A stretch of 64,000 nucleotides of DNA, from the NCBI RefSeq assembly GCF_023016265.1, contig NZ_CP095412.1, positions 434,001-498,000 on the forward strand. The letters run 5' to 3'. Source of the stretch: Blastococcus sp. PRF04-17. GTDB taxonomy: Bacteria; Actinomycetota; Actinomycetes; Mycobacteriales; Geodermatophilaceae. How positions within the stretch are numbered: the stretch's first letter is position 1; the number at the start of each line of letters is the position of its first letter. Shown piece after piece: positions 9,229 to 19,419 of the stretch. The notes beneath the pieces are model-generated. The model saw nothing but the letters and a program-made list of their open reading frames with translations, did not search any database and was not told the origin of the DNA. A program made the translations under genes and the position numbers.

Positions 9229-11304
9229 GTGTCCGTCTCGATCAGCGCACACCACGAGGACATGGTGCCGCCGGAGATCGTCTCGACCGTCTTCTACAGC
9301 GCGACCGTCAGCGACACCCTCGCCATCCTGGTGGCCGAGGCCGCCCACGGGGGCCAGCGGCTGACCTGGTGCAACGAGGGCGCCGTGAAGCTGCTCGGCT
9401 ACGGGGTCGACGACGTCCGCGCCCTGCCCCTGGACCAGCTGTTCCCCAGCCTCGGCGGGGGTGAGCTCAAGCTGCTGCTGCGCCGCGAGCGCTCCGCCCG
9501 CATGACCGTCCCGGTCCGCACCGCCAGCGGTGCGGTCATCGACGCCGTGGTCATGACCACCCCCGACCCCAGCGGCCGGATGTGGACCATGCGCCTGCTG
9601 TCGACCTCCAACGAGCAGGAGCGCGCCCTGCGCGCCACCGCCGACGCGCACGAGCGCCGCTTCTCCGCGCTGACCGAGCGGTCGCCGGTCCCGACGCTGC
9701 TCTCGGAGCAGGGCATGCGCCTGGCGCACGTCAACGACGCGTTCTGCTCCCTGGTGGGCCTGCGCGCCGAGCAGCTGCTGGGCACGGGGTGGATCAACAC
9801 CATCCACGAGGACGACCTCGACGGCGTCATCGAGCAGGTGGCCGCGGCCCTCGACGGCGACGAGGTGGAGATCCAGGCCCGTCTGGTGCGGGAGGACGCC
9901 ACCGTGCGGACGACGGTCATCCGCTTCGCCCACCTGTTCACGCCGGGCGTGGGCGCCGGCTTCGTCGGCACGATCGAGGACATCACCGACCGCCTCGCCT
10001 TCGAGGCCAAGCTGGCGCACCAGGCCAACCACGACCCGCTGACGGGGCTGCCGAACCGCACGCTGCTGGCCCAGTACGTCGCCGAGCGCTTCGAGCGCGG
10101 CACCGGCGCCCTGGCCTGCCTCTTCATGGACCTCGACAACTTCAAGGTGGTCAACGACTCGCTGGGCCACACCGCCGGCGACGAGCTGCTGGTGGAGGTG
10201 GCCACACGGCTGCGCTCGACCGTGCGGCCCGGCGACCTCGTGGCCCGCTTCGGCGGCGACGAGTTCGTCGTCGTGTGCGAGAACGTCGACGAGACCGCGG
10301 CGGTGGCACTGGCCGGCCGGGTCTCGGGCGCCCTGGCCACGCCGATGCGGCTGGGCGGCGTGGACGTCCGCCCCTACGCCAGCGTCGGGGTCACCGTGCA
10401 GACGGCCGAGCACGAGTCCGCCGACGAGCTCATCCGCGACTGCGACATCGCGATGTACCAGGCGAAGGCGGGCGGTAAGGGCCGGATCACCGTCCTGGAC
10501 CAGCAGGCCCGTGCCGAGGCCCGGGACAAGCTGCGGCTGGTCGCCGAACTGCGCGACGCGATCGAGCGCCGTGAGATCACGCTGACCTACCAGCCGATCT
10601 TCAGCTCCGCCGAGGGACTCCCGGTGGCCGTGGAGTCACTCGCCCGGTGGGAGCACCGCGACCGCGGGCCGATCAGCCCGGCGACCTTCGTGCCCCTGGC
10701 CGAGGAGAGCGGTCTCATCTCGGGCCTGGGCCTGCTGGTCCTCGACGAGACCTGCCGGCAGATCGCCGAGTGGGATCACCTGCTGGGCCCCGCCGCTCCG
10801 CCGCGCGCGAACGTCAACGTGTCCGCGCTGCAGCTCGACGACAACCTGCCCTCGCAGGTCGCCGCCGCGCTCGAGCGCCACCAGCTCGAGCCGTCGCGGA
10901 TCTCGGTCGAGATCACCGAGTCGGCCCTCATGAAGGACCCCGAGTGCGCGCGGGAGATCCTCCAGCAGTTGCGCGACCAGGGCATCGAGCTGGCCATCGA
11001 CGACTTCGGCACGGGCTACTCCTCACTGGCCTACCTCCGGCGCCTGCCGGTCGACTGCCTCAAGGTGGACCGGTCGTTCGTCGCCGAGATGGCCGGAGGG
11101 CACCCCGAGATCGCCTCCGCGGTCATCGCGCTGGCCGCCACCCTCAACCTCTGCACGGTCGCCGAGGGCGTCGAGACCCTCGACCAGGCCGCCGAGCTGA
11201 CCTCGCTCGGGGCCACCTTCCTGCAAGGCTTCAGCCTCGCCGAGCCCATGACCGGCGGGCACGCCGCCGCCTGGTTCGCCTCACACGTGGAGACCTCCCG
11301 ATGA
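9229..11304 (+). CDS. PAS-GGDEF-EAL cyclic-di-GMP enzyme
   Basis: The 691-aa soluble protein has two PAS-like domains (about residues 10-130 and 145-260), then GGDEF (about 270-425) with an intact RFGGDEFVVV active site, then EAL (about 440-690). The EAL signature reads ESL (PVAVESLARW) but keeps the Glu; DDFGTGYSSLAYL and the lysine in DCLKVDRSFV are present, so phosphodiesterase activity is plausible. It may make or break c-di-GMP in response to a PAS ligand. The GTG start is preceded by GGAGGGAGGACC. Its stop overlaps the HDOD gene start (ATGA), indicating coupled translation. Confidence 0.93.
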   Translation: MSVSISAHHEDMVPPEIVSTVFYSATVSDTLAILVAEAAHGGQRLTWCNEGAVKLLGYGVDDVRALPLDQLFPSLGGGELKLLLRRERSARMTVPVRTASGAVIDAVVMTTPDPSGRMWTMRLLSTSNEQERALRATADAHERRFSALTERSPVPTLLSEQGMRLAHVNDAFCSLVGLRAEQLLGTGWINTIHEDDLDGVIEQVAAALDGDEVEIQARLVREDATVRTTVIRFAHLFTPGVGAGFVGTIEDITDRLAFEAKLAHQANHDPLTGLPNRTLLAQYVAERFERGTGALACLFMDLDNFKVVNDSLGHTAGDELLVEVATRLRSTVRPGDLVARFGGDEFVVVCENVDETAAVALAGRVSGALATPMRLGGVDVRPYASVGVTVQTAEHESADELIRDCDIAMYQAKAGGKGRITVLDQQARAEARDKLRLVAELRDAIERREITLTYQPIFSSAEGLPVAVESLARWEHRDRGPISPATFVPLAEESGLISGLGLLVLDETCRQIAEWDHLLGPAAPPRANVNVSALQLDDNLPSQVAAALERHQLEPSRISVEITESALMKDPECAREILQQLRDQGIELAIDDFGTGYSSLAYLRRLPVDCLKVDRSFVAEMAGGHPEIASAVIALAATLNLCTVAEGVETLDQAAELTSLGATFLQGFSLAEPMTGGHAAAWFASHVETSR

Positions 11305-12167
11305 CAGTGTCACCGTTCCCCGAGGTCGTCGCCGCCCCGGTGTTCGACATCGAGCAGATCCTGGCCGGCATCGACACGATGGCCGCCCAGCGCCCGGTGG
11401 CGGCGCAGATCGTCTCGGTGGCCAACTCCGACGACACGAACGCCAAGGCCCTGGCGCGGATCCTCGCCTCCGACGTCGCGCTGGCGTCGCGGGTGATGAA
11501 GCTGGCCAACTCCGCGTACTTCGGCATGCGCGGGCGGGTCACCTCCCTGCAGTTCGCCGTCACCGTCGTCGGCTTCACGACGGTGCGGACCATGGCCACG
11601 GTCGCCCTGACCAACCTGGACGACGAGTCGCGGCTGCCCGAGAACTTCTGGGACGTGACGACCAGCGTCGCCCTCGCCGCCGCGACCCTCGCGCCGCGGT
11701 TCGGCGAGCGGCCGCAGGACTCGCTCTGCCTCGGCCTGCTGGCCCAGATGGGCGCGGCGCTGCTCAACCACAACGACCCCGACGGCTACGCCGAGATCAT
11801 GGCCAGCCAGCCCACCTACCGGGGGCGGCGGACGGCGGAGACGCGGCGGTACGGCATCAACAGCCTGCGGCTGACCGCGATCGCGCTGGAGCAGTGGGGC
11901 TTCCCGACCACCATGACGACCCCGCTCATGGAGATCGACGACTACCGGAACTCCGACGGTGCCCTGCTGCGGGCGGCGTTCGAGGTCGCCGCCCGGCTGA
12001 CCACCGAGGACTACGACGAGGTCCCGATCTCCAAGATCACCTGCGGGCGGCTGGGGGAGGACGACCTCGTCCCGGTCCTGGACCTGGTGCGGGCCGACGC
12101 GGCCGAGCTGCGGCGGGCGATGCTCGGTGAGACCTCCGACGACGACGCCGGGGAATGGGTCGAGTAG
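11301..12167 (+). CDS. HDOD domain protein
   Basis: The 288-aa protein is dominated by an HDOD domain (about residues 20-215). Motifs include LARILASDVALASRVMKLANSAYFGMRGRVTS (read as consecutive blocks), AVTVVGFTTVRTMA, and CLGLLAQMGAALLNHNDP where an HD dyad would sit in catalytic relatives. HDOD proteins lack phosphohydrolase activity and usually act as signalling adaptors with c-di-GMP enzymes. The ATG overlaps the stop of the GGDEF-EAL gene by 4 bp, so the pair probably functions together. The C-terminal 70 residues are acidic and helical without a recognised domain. Confidence 0.9.
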   Translation: MTVSPFPEVVAAPVFDIEQILAGIDTMAAQRPVAAQIVSVANSDDTNAKALARILASDVALASRVMKLANSAYFGMRGRVTSLQFAVTVVGFTTVRTMATVALTNLDDESRLPENFWDVTTSVALAAATLAPRFGERPQDSLCLGLLAQMGAALLNHNDPDGYAEIMASQPTYRGRRTAETRRYGINSLRLTAIALEQWGFPTTMTTPLMEIDDYRNSDGALLRAAFEVAARLTTEDYDEVPISKITCGRLGEDDLVPVLDLVRADAAELRRAMLGETSDDDAGEWVE

Positions 12168-12251
12168 GAGAAGGACCCCCTGTCCCCCCTCCGCTCGCGC
12201 GCTCGCGGCGGGCCCCTGCAAGCGGGCCACTCGTCCGGTAGGAGTTACCGA

Positions 12252-13034
12252 GTGCGCACACGTAGCGGTCTCCGCAGCATCGTCGTCAGCGGCGCGGGGC
12301 GGGGCATCGGCCGGGCCACGGCCGAGCTGTTCCTCTCCCGCGGCTGGCGGGTGGGCCTGTACGACGTCGACGCCGATGCCGTCGCCGAGGTGGCCGCCGG
12401 TCGCGCGGACGCCGTGCACGGGCGGCTCGACGTCCGGGACCCCGACCGCTGGCGGGCAGTGCTCGACGACTTCTGCGGGGACGGGGGCCTCGACGTCCTG
12501 GTCAACAACGCCGGCGTCCTGGCCTCGGGGCCGTTCGCCTCGATGGACGCCGCGACGCACCGGCGCATGGTCGACATCAACGTCACGGGCGTGGTGAACG
12601 GCGCGCTCACCGGGCACCCGCACCTGGCCCGCTCGTCCGGCCTGCTGCTCAACCTGTGCTCGGCCTCGGCGCTCTACGGACAGCCGACGCTGGCCACGTA
12701 CGGCGCGACGAAGGCGGCGGTCAAGTCGCTGACGGAGGCCCTCGACATCGAGTGGCGGCGCGATCGCGTGCGGGTACGCAGCCTGCTGCCGCTGTTCGTG
12801 AACACCGAGATGGTCACCCGTGACGGGCGGCAGGCCTCGAGCGTGGGTTCACTGGGCGTCCGGCTCACCGCCGAGGACGTCGCCGCCGCGGTCTGGCGGG
12901 TCGTGCACGAGCGACGCCGGCCGCTGCGCTCGCCGCACCGGGCGGTCGGCCGGCAGGCGCAGATGCTCGCGGCGCTGTCGGCGGTCAGCCCGGACTGGGC
13001 GCAGCGCCTCGTCGTCCGCCGCCTCGCCGGCTGA
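12252..13034 (+). CDS. SDR-family oxidoreductase
   Basis: The 260-aa protein has a classical short-chain dehydrogenase layout: SGAGRGIGRATAE for NAD(P) binding, LVNNAGVL, a catalytic Ser in LLNLCSASALYG and YGATKAAVKSL as the YxxxK motif. The acidic DVD after the second strand favours NAD over NADP. The GTG 12252 has AGGAG 7 nt upstream. The HDOD gene ends 84 bp earlier, so it may be a separate unit. It ends just before the four-copy hairpin array. The substrate is unknown. Confidence 0.9.
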   Translation: MRTRSGLRSIVVSGAGRGIGRATAELFLSRGWRVGLYDVDADAVAEVAAGRADAVHGRLDVRDPDRWRAVLDDFCGDGGLDVLVNNAGVLASGPFASMDAATHRRMVDINVTGVVNGALTGHPHLARSSGLLLNLCSASALYGQPTLATYGATKAAVKSLTEALDIEWRRDRVRVRSLLPLFVNTEMVTRDGRQASSVGSLGVRLTAEDVAAAVWRVVHERRRPLRSPHRAVGRQAQMLAALSAVSPDWAQRLVVRRLAG

Positions 13035-13044
13035 ACCCCTCCTC

Positions 13045-13180
13045 GCGCTTTCGGTACAGAAAGCGCGGGGCCCCGCGTGCGCTTTCGGTACAGAAAGCGC
13101 GGGGCCCCGCGTGCGCTTTCGGTACAGAAAGCGCGGGGCCCCGCGTGCGCTTTCGGTACAGAAAGCGCGGGGCCCCGACG
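13045..13180. repeat. Tandem array of four 34-bp hairpin units between convergent genes
   Basis: Four head-to-tail copies start at 13045, 13079, 13113 and 13147. Each contains a perfect 8-bp inverted repeat GCGCTTTC/GAAAGCGC around a 6-nt loop (GGTACA), followed by the palindrome GGGGCCCC. The last copy diverges after GGGGCCCC. The array fills the gap between the SDR (stop 13034) and the acyl-CoA dehydrogenase reading the other way (stop 13192). Symmetric stems would form in transcripts from either side, so a bidirectional terminator is the likely role. It is not a CRISPR array because there are no spacers. Confidence 0.9.
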
Positions 13181-13191
13181 TCCGGCGGGTC

Positions 13192-14334
13192 TCAGGCGTA
13201 GGGCGCGCCCAGCGGGTCGACCGTCGGGTAGCTCGCGACGTCGGCGGCCAGCCGGTCGGCGGCCCAGTCGCCGTCGCCGAGCAGGTGGTCGATGGCGGTG
13301 AGCCGGCTGGTGTAGTGCCCGACGCTGTACTCGGCAGTGACGCCGATGCCGCCGTGCAGCTGGATGGCCTCCTTGCCGATGTGCCGGCCGGCGCGGCTGG
13401 TCTGCAGCCGGGCGCGGTCGGCTGCGGAGACCACGTCGCCCCCGGCGTCCTGGACCATCGACGCCCACAGCGCGGTGCTGCGGGCCAGTTCCAGCGACAC
13501 GTACATGTCGGCGGCGCGGAAGGTGAGCGCCTGGAACTTGTTCAGCGTGACCCCGAACTGCTTGCGGGTCCTGAGGTACTCCGCGGTGGTGCGCAGAGCG
13601 GTGTCCATCGCGCCGATCGCCTCGTGGCTGTAGGCGATGCGCGCCTCGGCCTGGGCCCGCTCGATCGCGGCGGTCTGGTCACCGGACCCCAGGGCGACCG
13701 CCGGCGTCCCCTCGAACCGGACCTGCGCCGCCCGCGTGCCGTCGTGGGTCCGGTAGGAGGTGCGGGTCAGGCCCTGGGCGTCCCCCCGGACGACCAACAG
13801 CCCCGTCCCACCGTCGACGACGGCGCTGACCACGAGGACGTCGGCCCGCGCGCCGCTGGGCACCGGCTCCTTGACGCCGGTCAGCGTCCAGCCGTCGCCG
13901 TCCTGCGTGGCGGTGACCGCCTCGGCCGCCGGGCTCCACCGGGTGCCGGGCTCGGCGTGCGCGAAGACCGCGATCGTCGTCCCCTCGGAGATGCCGCCCA
14001 GGATCTCGGCCTTCTGCTCGTCGGTGCCGACTGCGGCGACGAGGCCCCCCGCCAGCACGACGGTCTCGATGAACGGCTCGGGCGCGAGCACGCGGCCGAT
14101 CTCCTCGGCGACGATCGCCACCTCGACCGGTCCGGCCCCCATGCCACCGTGGTCCTCGGCGAAGGGCAGGCCGAGCAGGCCCATCTCGGCCAGCCGCGAC
14201 CAGGTCTTCTCGTCGAAGCCCGGGTCGGTGGCGACGACCGAGCGGCGCTGCTCGCTGTCGGCGTACGCGCGGGCCAGCAGGCCGCGGACCGCCTCCCGGA
14301 GGTCGTTCTGCTCGCTGTCGTAGTCGAAGTTCAC
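13192..14334 (-). CDS. Acyl-CoA dehydrogenase (FadE-type, second subunit of a pair)
   Basis: The 380-aa protein has the three-domain acyl-CoA dehydrogenase pattern: an N-terminal helical domain (FDEKTWSRLAEMGLLGLPFAEDHGG), a middle beta domain and a C-terminal helical domain (AIQLHGGIGVTAEYSVGHY). The usual AGSD-type FAD loop is degenerate (HAEPGTRWSP), as is common in one chain of heterotetrameric actinobacterial dehydrogenases that act on sterol side chains or bulky acyl-CoAs. It starts 7 bp after the stop of the other acyl-CoA dehydrogenase gene. I infer an alpha2beta2 enzyme; the substrate is unknown. Confidence 0.9.
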   Translation of the reverse strand: MNFDYDSEQNDLREAVRGLLARAYADSEQRRSVVATDPGFDEKTWSRLAEMGLLGLPFAEDHGGMGAGPVEVAIVAEEIGRVLAPEPFIETVVLAGGLVAAVGTDEQKAEILGGISEGTTIAVFAHAEPGTRWSPAAEAVTATQDGDGWTLTGVKEPVPSGARADVLVVSAVVDGGTGLLVVRGDAQGLTRTSYRTHDGTRAAQVRFEGTPAVALGSGDQTAAIERAQAEARIAYSHEAIGAMDTALRTTAEYLRTRKQFGVTLNKFQALTFRAADMYVSLELARSTALWASMVQDAGGDVVSAADRARLQTSRAGRHIGKEAIQLHGGIGVTAEYSVGHYTSRLTAIDHLLGDGDWAADRLAADVASYPTVDPLGAPYA

Positions 14335-14341
14335 GGTTGTC

Positions 14342-15517
<1,176 letters not shown>

Positions 15518-15684
15518 TCGGTTCTCTTTCCTGGACGGCGGTGTGGGCGACGGCCGCATCGCCGTCGCTCGTACCTCGGACGATCCCACATTTTCTACCG
15601 GCGGGTAGCAACGGCCCCAGGACACGGCGGCGGGTCCGGCAGTTCCGGGCCGCCGAAACGTCGGGTAACGGGCAAGGTGGAGGG

Positions 15685-17148
15685 GTGACGCCCCTCGCCG
15701 AGCGGTTCCTCGGCTCGCTGGCCCCGGCGGTCTCCGTCCCCACCTACGACCGCTCGCGGGTGCGGGTCGGGATCGTGCACCTGGGGGTGGGCGGCTTCCA
15801 CCGCTCGCACCAGGCGATGTACCTGGACCGGCTCATGCAGTCGGGCCTCGTGGGATCGGCCGGAGCGCCGGACTGGGGCATCTGCGGCGTCGGCGTGCTG
15901 CCGGCCGACCGGGCGATGGCCGAGGTCATGGCCGCGCAGGACTGCCTGTTCACCCTGGTGGTCAAGTATCCGGACGGTGCCCTGGACGCGCGCGTCGTGG
16001 GCTCCCTCGTCGAGTACCTGTATGCGCCCGACGACCCCGACGCGGTGGTGGAGAAGATGGCCGACCCGGCCACGCGGATCGTCTCGCTCACCGTGACCGA
16101 GGGCGGCTACAACGCCTCGGCCGTCACCGGCGAGTTCGACGGCAGCAATCCCGGCGTGGTCCACGACCTGCAGCCGGGGGCGGCGCTGCGGACGTCGTTC
16201 GGCCTGGTCGTCGAGGCGCTGGTCCGGCGGCGGGAGCGCGGGCTGCCGCCGTTCACCGTGGTGTCGTGCGACAACATCCCCGGCAACGGGGACCTGGCGC
16301 GGCGCAGCTACAGCGCCTTCGCCGGACTGCGAGACCCGGAGCTGGGGGAGTGGGTGGCCACCCATGTGCCCTTCCCGAACTCGATGGTCGACCGCATCAC
16401 CCCGGTGACCAGCGACGACGACCGCGCGGAACTGGCCGAGCGGTTCGGCGTCGAGGACCGCTGGCCGGTGGTCTGCGAGCCGTGGACCCAGTGGGTGCTC
16501 GAGGACCGGTTCTCCAGCGGCCGGCCGCCGCTCGAGGACGCCGGCGTCCAGGTCGTGGACGACGTCGGCCCCTACGAGCTGATGAAGCTGCGGCTGCTCA
16601 ACGCCGGCCACCAGGTCCTCGCCCACCTCGGCCGGCTGGCCGGGTTCGAGTACGTGCACGAGGTGGCGGCCGACCCCCTGTTCCGCCGGCTGCTGACGGG
16701 CTATCTCCACGAGGAGGGGACGCCGACCCTGCCCGCGGTGCCCGGCATCGACCTGGCGGCTTACCAGGGCGAGGTGGTCGCCCGCTTCTCCAGCCCGGCG
16801 ATCCGCGACACCCTGGACCGCATCCGCGCCGAGGCGTCGGACCGGATCCCGCAGTTCCTGCTCCCGGTGATCCGGGCGAACCTGGCGTCGGGCGGGGAGA
16901 TCCGCCGGTCGGTCGCCGTCCTGGCCGCGTGGGCGCGGACCGCCGAGGAGCTGGAGCTGACCGACGCCCGTGCCGAGCGGCTGCGGGAGCGGGCCCGCTC
17001 CGAGGACCCGCTGGCCTTCGTCGCCGACCGGGAGCTGTTCGGCGACCTGGTCGACGACGAACGGTTCACCAACGCCTACCGGGAGGCGCTGGCATCACTG
17101 CGTGCCCGCGGCGCCCGGGCCACCGTCGAGACCCTGCTTGGTCCCTGA
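15685..17148 (+). CDS. Mannitol 2-dehydrogenase / fructuronate reductase family
   Basis: The 487-aa protein has the long-chain polyol dehydrogenase signatures: IVHLGVGGFHRSHQAMY (NAD-binding), SCDNIPGNGDLAR, PFPNSMVDRITPVT and the catalytic-region ELMKLRLLNAGHQ with the conserved Lys and His. The family interconverts mannitol and fructose, or mannonate and fructuronate; sequence motifs alone do not separate them. GTG 15685 is preceded by AAGGTGGAGGG. Its last 54 bp overlap, in the opposite direction, the end of the membrane protein gene. No sugar transporter is adjacent. Confidence 0.9.
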   Translation: MTPLAERFLGSLAPAVSVPTYDRSRVRVGIVHLGVGGFHRSHQAMYLDRLMQSGLVGSAGAPDWGICGVGVLPADRAMAEVMAAQDCLFTLVVKYPDGALDARVVGSLVEYLYAPDDPDAVVEKMADPATRIVSLTVTEGGYNASAVTGEFDGSNPGVVHDLQPGAALRTSFGLVVEALVRRRERGLPPFTVVSCDNIPGNGDLARRSYSAFAGLRDPELGEWVATHVPFPNSMVDRITPVTSDDDRAELAERFGVEDRWPVVCEPWTQWVLEDRFSSGRPPLEDAGVQVVDDVGPYELMKLRLLNAGHQVLAHLGRLAGFEYVHEVAADPLFRRLLTGYLHEEGTPTLPAVPGIDLAAYQGEVVARFSSPAIRDTLDRIRAEASDRIPQFLLPVIRANLASGGEIRRSVAVLAAWARTAEELELTDARAERLRERARSEDPLAFVADRELFGDLVDDERFTNAYREALASLRARGARATVETLLGP

Positions 17149-17823
17149 CCCGACCGCCGGCCGGCGCAGGAGCGCGAGGCCGTAGGCGGACAGCCCCAGG
17201 AAGACCCAGGCCGGCGGGTGCGGGACCGGCAGGCCGGCGCCGTCGGCGATCCCCGCCAGCACTGCCACCGGGACCGCGAGCAGACTGGCCAGGGGCGCCC
17301 ACCGCGGGAGGACCCGACGGCGCAGGGCGACGACGGCGAGCGTGACGACGCCGACCAGGAGCAGCAGCATGCCTGCCACCGCCGCGACGGGGAGCCACGC
17401 CTGCTCGGCGTAGATCTCCTCGAGCCGCGCGTCGGCCGCCGCCGGTGCCAGGCCGCGGTCCAGCGATGCCTCGACGAGGCTGTAGGGCACGGCGCCGAGG
17501 AGCGTCGCGAGCGAGATCGCCGCCAGCGCGGCGACGCCTCCGCGGCCGAGCCGCCCCCGCAGCCGGGCCGCGAGGACCAGCATGCCGGTGACGAAGGCGG
17601 CGGCGGCGGCGACCTTGACCAGGTGCACCGCACCGTTGAGCGGATAGGCCACGACCGCTTCGCCGTAGGGGGCGGTGAGCACCTCCAGGGCGGTGGTGAC
17701 GGCGACGCCGAGCGCGCCGCCGGTGACCAGCGCGGCCGGGGTGCGGAGCGGCCGGGTGTCGGCCGGGTGGGCGGTGGCAGGGGCGGGGGCAAAGGGCATG
17801 GACGACGTCGGCGATGCGGGCAC
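17095..17823 (-). CDS. Integral membrane protein of unknown function
   Basis: The 242-aa protein has about six hydrophobic segments (ALVTGGALGVAVTTALEVL, AAFVTGMLVLAARL, VAALAAISLATLLGAV, LPVAAVAGMLLLLVGVVTLA, LASLLAVPVAVLAGIA, WVFLGLSAYGLALL). The periplasmic or cytosolic loop DRGLAPAAADARLEEIYAEQ separates the third and fourth. I do not recognise a functional family. GTG 17823 is chosen for the ideal GGAGG five bases upstream. It lies divergent from the histidine kinase at 17983 and convergent with the mannitol-type dehydrogenase, overlapping its 3' end by 54 bp. Confidence 0.78.
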   Translation of the reverse strand: MPASPTSSMPFAPAPATAHPADTRPLRTPAALVTGGALGVAVTTALEVLTAPYGEAVVAYPLNGAVHLVKVAAAAAFVTGMLVLAARLRGRLGRGGVAALAAISLATLLGAVPYSLVEASLDRGLAPAAADARLEEIYAEQAWLPVAAVAGMLLLLVGVVTLAVVALRRRVLPRWAPLASLLAVPVAVLAGIADGAGLPVPHPPAWVFLGLSAYGLALLRRPAVGSGTKQGLDGGPGAAGTQ

Positions 17824-17982
17824 GGGAACCTCCGGGGTGAGCAGGGGAGACGGTCGGTTCCAGGCTCGGTGAGCCGGGGGACGGCGGGAACGGGGCCACC
17901 CGCCTCGACGGTTGCGGCTGCCCGCAGTCCTTCCGGGGGACAGCCCTCTCGACCAGGGGCGCCGGACCGAGACAATGAGGCG

Positions 17983-19419
17983 GTGGCCGTACCGGGCGGA
18001 GCATGGACGCTGCCCGGTGCTGCCTGCGGGGTCCTCGCCCTGCTGTCCCCGGCGCTCCTGCCCGGCGAGGGGAGTGCCGTCCTGACCGCCGCGGCCCTGC
18101 CCTTCGGCTTCTACGCCGCCGGTGCGATCGCCCGCGCCCTGCGACCGGGGCACCCGGTCGCCGACCGGCTGCTGGCGGTGGGCACCCTCCACCTGGCCGC
18201 GATCGCCTGCGCGGTGGTCGTGGCCCGCACCCCCGGTGGCGGCTGGATCGGCGCGGCGGTGGGCTGGGCGTCGGCGGTGTTGTTCGTGCTCGGTTTCGTC
18301 GCCGTCCTCGACCTGCTGGCCCGCTACCCCGGCGGTGGCTACGCCTGGCCGTGGGCGGCGCCGCTGGTGCGTGCCACGTGCGTCCTCGCCGCCGTCGCGG
18401 CCACGGTGACGGTGGTCGCTGATCCGCGGATCACGTCGGTCCTGGAGCTGCCGACCGGCCCGAACCCCGCGCACGTCCCGGCCCTGGCGCCGGCCGCGGG
18501 AGCCGCCCTGGTGGCGCTGATCGCTCCACTGGCCGGGCTGGCCTTGCTGCTCGCGCGCTACGTCGGCGCGCCCGAGCTGGACCGCGCCCAGATGCGCTGG
18601 CCGATCCTCACCACCGCGGTGCTCGTCGTCGGCCTGGTGACCACGGGGCTCGCGGAGCGCGTGCTCGGGCCGGAGGTCCAGGCCGCGCTGTTCGTCGGTA
18701 CGGCGGCTCTGCTGCCCGCGTCCTTCCTGGTCGGCCTGCTGCGGCGGGCCGAGCAGGAGGAGCGGCTGGCCGCGGTCGAGGAGTCGCGGGCCCGCCTCGC
18801 GGAGGGGGCGGTGACCGAGCGGCGGCGGATCGAGCGGGACCTGCACGACGGCGCCCAGCAGCAGCTGCTGGCGCTCCTCGCGCGGGTCGAGCTGGCCCGC
18901 GCCCGGCTCGGTCCGGACGCCGATGCCGCCGTCGACCGCGAGCTGCGGGAGATCAGCGCGGCCGTGGCAGACGTGCACCGCGACCTGCGCGAGCTCGCCC
19001 GCGGGATCCACCCCGCCGTCCTGACCGACTGCGGGCTGGGCGAAGCCGTCCGCTCGGCGCTGTCCCGGCTGCCCCTGCAGACCGAGCTCGCAGTCGCGCG
19101 GGACGTCGAGCGCCGCCGCTTTCCCGCCACCGTGGAGTCCGCTGCCTACTTCGTCGTCCTGGAGGGCCTGAGCAACGTGCTCAAGCACGCGGGGAGCACG
19201 GCGGCCCGCGTCGAGATCTCCGCCGACGGCGATGCACTGACCGTCGCGGTGCACGACCCGGGCCGCGGGTTCGCCGCGCCGGCCGCTCCGGGGCACGGGT
19301 CGGGGCTGCTCGGTCTGCGGGACCGGGTGGCCGCGGTGGGCGGGTCCCTGGAGGTCTGCAGCCGCCCGGGCGCCGGGACGACGGTGCGGGGCGTCCTCCC
19401 CGTCTCCGGCCGTGGCTGA
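17983..19419 (+). CDS. Membrane sensor histidine kinase (NarL-type system)
   Basis: The 478-aa protein has seven or eight hydrophobic segments in the first 260 residues. A HisKA_3 dimerisation domain follows (ERRRIERDLHDGAQQQLLALLARV, phospho-acceptor His in DLHDG), then a HATPase domain (EGLSNVLKHAG, VHDPGRGF, GSGLLGLRDRVAAVGG). It pairs with the NarL-family regulator whose start overlaps its stop by 8 bp. The signal is unknown. The start at GTG 17983 has GAGG only 3-5 nt upstream. Comparable membrane kinases with this hydrophobic head occur widely in actinobacteria. Confidence 0.9.
   Translation: MAVPGGAWTLPGAACGVLALLSPALLPGEGSAVLTAAALPFGFYAAGAIARALRPGHPVADRLLAVGTLHLAAIACAVVVARTPGGGWIGAAVGWASAVLFVLGFVAVLDLLARYPGGGYAWPWAAPLVRATCVLAAVAATVTVVADPRITSVLELPTGPNPAHVPALAPAAGAALVALIAPLAGLALLLARYVGAPELDRAQMRWPILTTAVLVVGLVTTGLAERVLGPEVQAALFVGTAALLPASFLVGLLRRAEQEERLAAVEESRARLAEGAVTERRRIERDLHDGAQQQLLALLARVELARARLGPDADAAVDRELREISAAVADVHRDLRELARGIHPAVLTDCGLGEAVRSALSRLPLQTELAVARDVERRRFPATVESAAYFVVLEGLSNVLKHAGSTAARVEISADGDALTVAVHDPGRGFAAPAAPGHGSGLLGLRDRVAAVGGSLEVCSRPGAGTTVRGVLPVSGRG

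Noticed and set aside
13045-13180. CRISPR array
   Set aside because: Units are directly abutting with no spacers, only four copies, and no cas genes nearby.
13045-13180. Coding repeats (frames reading ALSVQKARG and similar)
   Set aside because: The 34-bp period shifts frame each copy and the arms are symmetric stems; it lies between two well-defined gene ends.
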